Shown: piece by piece, positions 62,456 to 64,000 of the stretch
Layout: every line of letters begins with the position of its first letter
How positions within the stretch are numbered: the stretch's first letter is position 1
Assembly: GCF_005862305.2 (NCBI RefSeq)
Contig: NZ_CP054021.1
Location: 2,418,001 to 2,482,000, forward strand
DNA from: Rhizobium indicum
Lineage (GTDB): Bacteria; Pseudomonadota; Alphaproteobacteria; Rhizobiales; Rhizobiaceae
Length of the DNA stretch: 64,000 bases
Direction: 5' to 3'
Position numbers and translations under genes: made by a program
Notes under the pieces: generated by a model
Database searches by the model: none
Told to the model about the DNA's origin: nothing
What the model saw: the letters and a program-made list of their open reading frames with translations, nothing else

Positions 62456-63280
62456 ATGAGCGATGCTGCGATGAAACTGGTGGTGGTTGGCGCAGCAGGA
62501 CGCATGGGGCAGACGCTGATCCGGCTCATCCATTCGATCGAGGGCGTGAACCTGCATGCCGCGGTCGAGCGCGCCGGCTCGCCCTTCGTCGGCAAGGATG
62601 CCGGCGAAATCGCCGGTCTCGGCCCGACCGGTGTCATCATCGGCGACGATCCGCTCAACGCCTTTCTCGATGCCGAAGGCGTGCTCGACTTCACCTCGCC
62701 TGCCGCAACGGTGGAATTCTCAGGCCTCGCCGCGCAGGCCCGCATTGTCCATGTCGTCGGCACGACGGGCTGTTTACCCGACGACAATACCAAGATCGCG
62801 GCGGCGGCCCGCCATGCCCGCATCGTCAAGTCGGGCAATATGAGCCTCGGGGTCAATCTGCTCAGCGTGCTCGCAGAGCAGGCAGCGCGTGCGCTCGATC
62901 CTGATGACTGGGATATCGAGATCCTGGAAATGCACCACAAGCACAAGGTGGATGCGCCTTCCGGCACTGCTCTTCTCATCGGCGAGGCTGCGGCAAAGGG
63001 GCGTGGCATCGATCTTGCCTCGCAATCGGTCCGAGTGCGCGACGGCCATACCGGCGCCCGCGAAGCGGGCACCATCGGCTTTGCGACGCTGCGCGGCGGC
63101 TCGGTCATCGGCGAGCATTCCGTGCTTTTTGCCGGCGAGGGTGAAGTCGTCACCCTGTCGCACAGTGCGGCCGATCGCTCGATCTTCGCGCGCGGCGCCA
63201 TCAAGGCGGCGCTTTGGGCGCGCGACGAGAAGCCGGGTCTCTATTCCATGCTCGATGTGCTCGGGCTCACTTCCTCATAA
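62456..63280 (+). CDS. dapB: 4-hydroxy-tetrahydrodipicolinate reductase
   Basis: 274 residues. The dinucleotide-binding start [16 protein letters not shown] and the C-terminal substrate motif [22 protein letters not shown] are the DapB signature. The enzyme belongs to the diaminopimelate/lysine route, so it also supplies murein precursors. It is 16 bases after the exporter gene and 21 bases before gpm. Confidence 0.96.
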   Translation: MSDAAMKLVVVGAAGRMGQTLIRLIHSIEGVNLHAAVERAGSPFVGKDAGEIAGLGPTGVIIGDDPLNAFLDAEGVLDFTSPAATVEFSGLAAQARIVHVVGTTGCLPDDNTKIAAAARHARIVKSGNMSLGVNLLSVLAEQAARALDPDDWDIEILEMHHKHKVDAPSGTALLIGEAAAKGRGIDLASQSVRVRDGHTGAREAGTIGFATLRGGSVIGEHSVLFAGEGEVVTLSHSAADRSIFARGAIKAALWARDEKPGLYSMLDVLGLTSS

Positions 63281-63301
63281 CGATACTACGGAGGCATATT
63301 C

Positions 63302-63937
63302 ATGAGCGGTACCCTCGTCCTCGTTCGCCACGGCCAGAGTGACTGGAACCTGAAGAATCTCTTCACCGGCTGGAAGGATCCCGATCTGACCGATCTCGGC
63401 GTCCAGGAAGCCAATGCAGGCGGGGCGGCGCTCGCCGAATACGGGATCAAATTCGACGTCGCGTACACCTCGGTTCTGGTGCGTGCGCAGCACACGCTGA
63501 AGCTCATCCTCGACAAGGTCGGCCAGCCCGATCTCCTGACCATCCGCGACCAGGCACTGAACGAGCGCGACTACGGCGACCTCTCCGGCCTCAACAAGGA
63601 CGATGCACGCGCCAAATGGGGCGAGGAGCAGGTGCATATCTGGCGCCGCTCCTATGACGTGCCGCCTCCCGGCGGTGAAAGCCTGCGCGACACCGGCGCC
63701 CGCGTCTGGCCCTACTACCTCACCGAGATCCTGCCGCGCGTGCTCAGGGGCGAGAAGGTGCTGGTTGCCGCACACGGCAATTCGCTGCGCTCGCTGGTGA
63801 TGGTGCTCGACAAGCTGAGCAAAGAAGGCGTGCTCGCCCTCAACCTCGCGACCGGCGTGCCGATGGTCTACAAGCTGAAGGCGGATTCCACCGTCGCTTC
63901 CAAGGAAGTGCTCGGCGACATGTCGGGCGCGCATTGA
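63302..63937 (+). CDS. gpmA: 2,3-bisphosphoglycerate-dependent phosphoglycerate mutase
   Basis: 211 residues. The phosphohistidine motif [28 protein letters not shown] opens the protein, and the second catalytic His lies in [30 protein letters not shown] and [19 protein letters not shown] complete the family pattern. It converts 3- to 2-phosphoglycerate in glycolysis. GGAGG lies just before the ATG. It ends the operon before a strong hairpin. Confidence 0.95.
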   Translation: MSGTLVLVRHGQSDWNLKNLFTGWKDPDLTDLGVQEANAGGAALAEYGIKFDVAYTSVLVRAQHTLKLILDKVGQPDLLTIRDQALNERDYGDLSGLNKDDARAKWGEEQVHIWRRSYDVPPPGGESLRDTGARVWPYYLTEILPRVLRGEKVLVAAHGNSLRSLVMVLDKLSKEGVLALNLATGVPMVYKLKADSTVASKEVLGDMSGAH

Positions 63938-63948
63938 TCTCAGCTGAT

Positions 63949-63972
63949 CTTTCCCCGCTTCGGCGGGGAAAG
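63949..63972. terminator. hairpin terminator after gpmA
   Basis: CTTTCCCCGC and GCGGGGAAAG form a perfect 10-base stem with a TTCG tetraloop, 12 bases after the gpmA stop. There is no downstream T-run on the plus strand; it may serve both converging transcripts. Confidence 0.8.
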
Positions 63973-63976
63973 GCGC

Positions 63977-64000
63977 TCAGTTCTCGATGGTGAACTGGAC
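63977..64000 (-). CDS. C-terminal end of a minus-strand gene cut by the window edge
   Basis: Read on the minus strand the last bases give Val-Gln-Phe-Thr-Ile-Glu-Asn and TGA. It follows a terminator that suits converging genes. Eight codons are too few to identify the product. Confidence 0.35.
   Translation of the reverse strand, partial: VQFTIEN

Noticed and set aside
1..64000. CRISPR arrays, prophage, insertion sequences, rRNA operons
   Set aside because: No direct-repeat/spacer arrays, transposase motifs, phage genes or rRNA sequence were seen; the repeats present are palindromic intergenic elements without coding capacity.

Overview
The window is a gene-dense, GC-rich stretch of an alphaproteobacterial chromosome. 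It most resembles the Rhizobium etli / R. leguminosarum group. The reasons are the codon and protein style, the gene neighbourhoods (dapB-gpm, the tad/cpa pilus locus, YejABEF next to mepA, BMP-type nucleoside transport with deoxyribonucleoside salvage genes), and short intergenic mosaic repeats of the kind described as RIME elements in rhizobia. The species assignment is inferred from recalled families; no database search was possible.

Layout. (1) 1-5.7 kb: a polysaccharide export/assembly block with a Wzz-type chain-length protein without a kinase domain, a secreted GH5 glycosidase, a polymerase-like membrane protein and an acyltransferase. (2) 5.9-10.6 kb: purU, then a 973-residue fusion of an APH-type kinase, an M23-like middle domain and a class-III aminotransferase fold of the phospho-lyase type, then one or two very small genes behind a dyad. 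(3) 10.8-20.8 kb: a peptide/amide-use block with a P1 peptidase, LysR regulator, peptide-type ABC binding protein and two permeases with no ATPase, an amidase, then on the other strand a MarR-like regulator, an NlpC/P60 endopeptidase and an M17 aminopeptidase. (4) 20.9-33.7 kb: the complete Tad/Flp pilus locus (tadD; cpaA-F, tadB, tadC and pilin on the minus strand; two TadE-like pseudopilins and a small pilus N-terminal-domain protein on the plus strand), with a LysE-family exporter gene inside it.

(5) 33.9-45.6 kb: (deoxy)nucleoside salvage with deoB-add, upp, a retropepsin-like protein, and deoA, deoC, punA, cdd and a four-gene BMP-type nucleoside ABC transporter on the minus strand. (6) 45.9-50.7 kb: a small membrane protein, tRNA-Ser(GGA), an Lrp/AsnC regulator divergent from a small hydrolase around a perfect dyad, a KTSC protein, a tiny uncharacterised protein, pncB and a single-pass membrane protein. 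(7) 50.8-59.0 kb: a 2-hydroxyacid dehydrogenase, then YejABEF (peptide or muropeptide uptake) divergent from mepA (murein endopeptidase). (8) 59.1-64.0 kb: mgsA-glk, an MsbA-like ABC exporter, dapB, gpm and a terminator, ending in a few codons of a minus-strand gene.

Two themes recur. One is handling of murein-type peptides: NlpC/P60, M17 and P1 peptidases, an amidase, an ATPase-less ABC transporter, YejABEF and MepA. The other is repeated DNA: four families of palindromic intergenic elements sit between genes, one of them supplying the stop codon of punA. The least understood items are the kinase/phospho-lyase fusion, the orphan ABC transporter, the small genes near 10.2-10.6 kb and 48.6 kb, and the dyads that look like operators.
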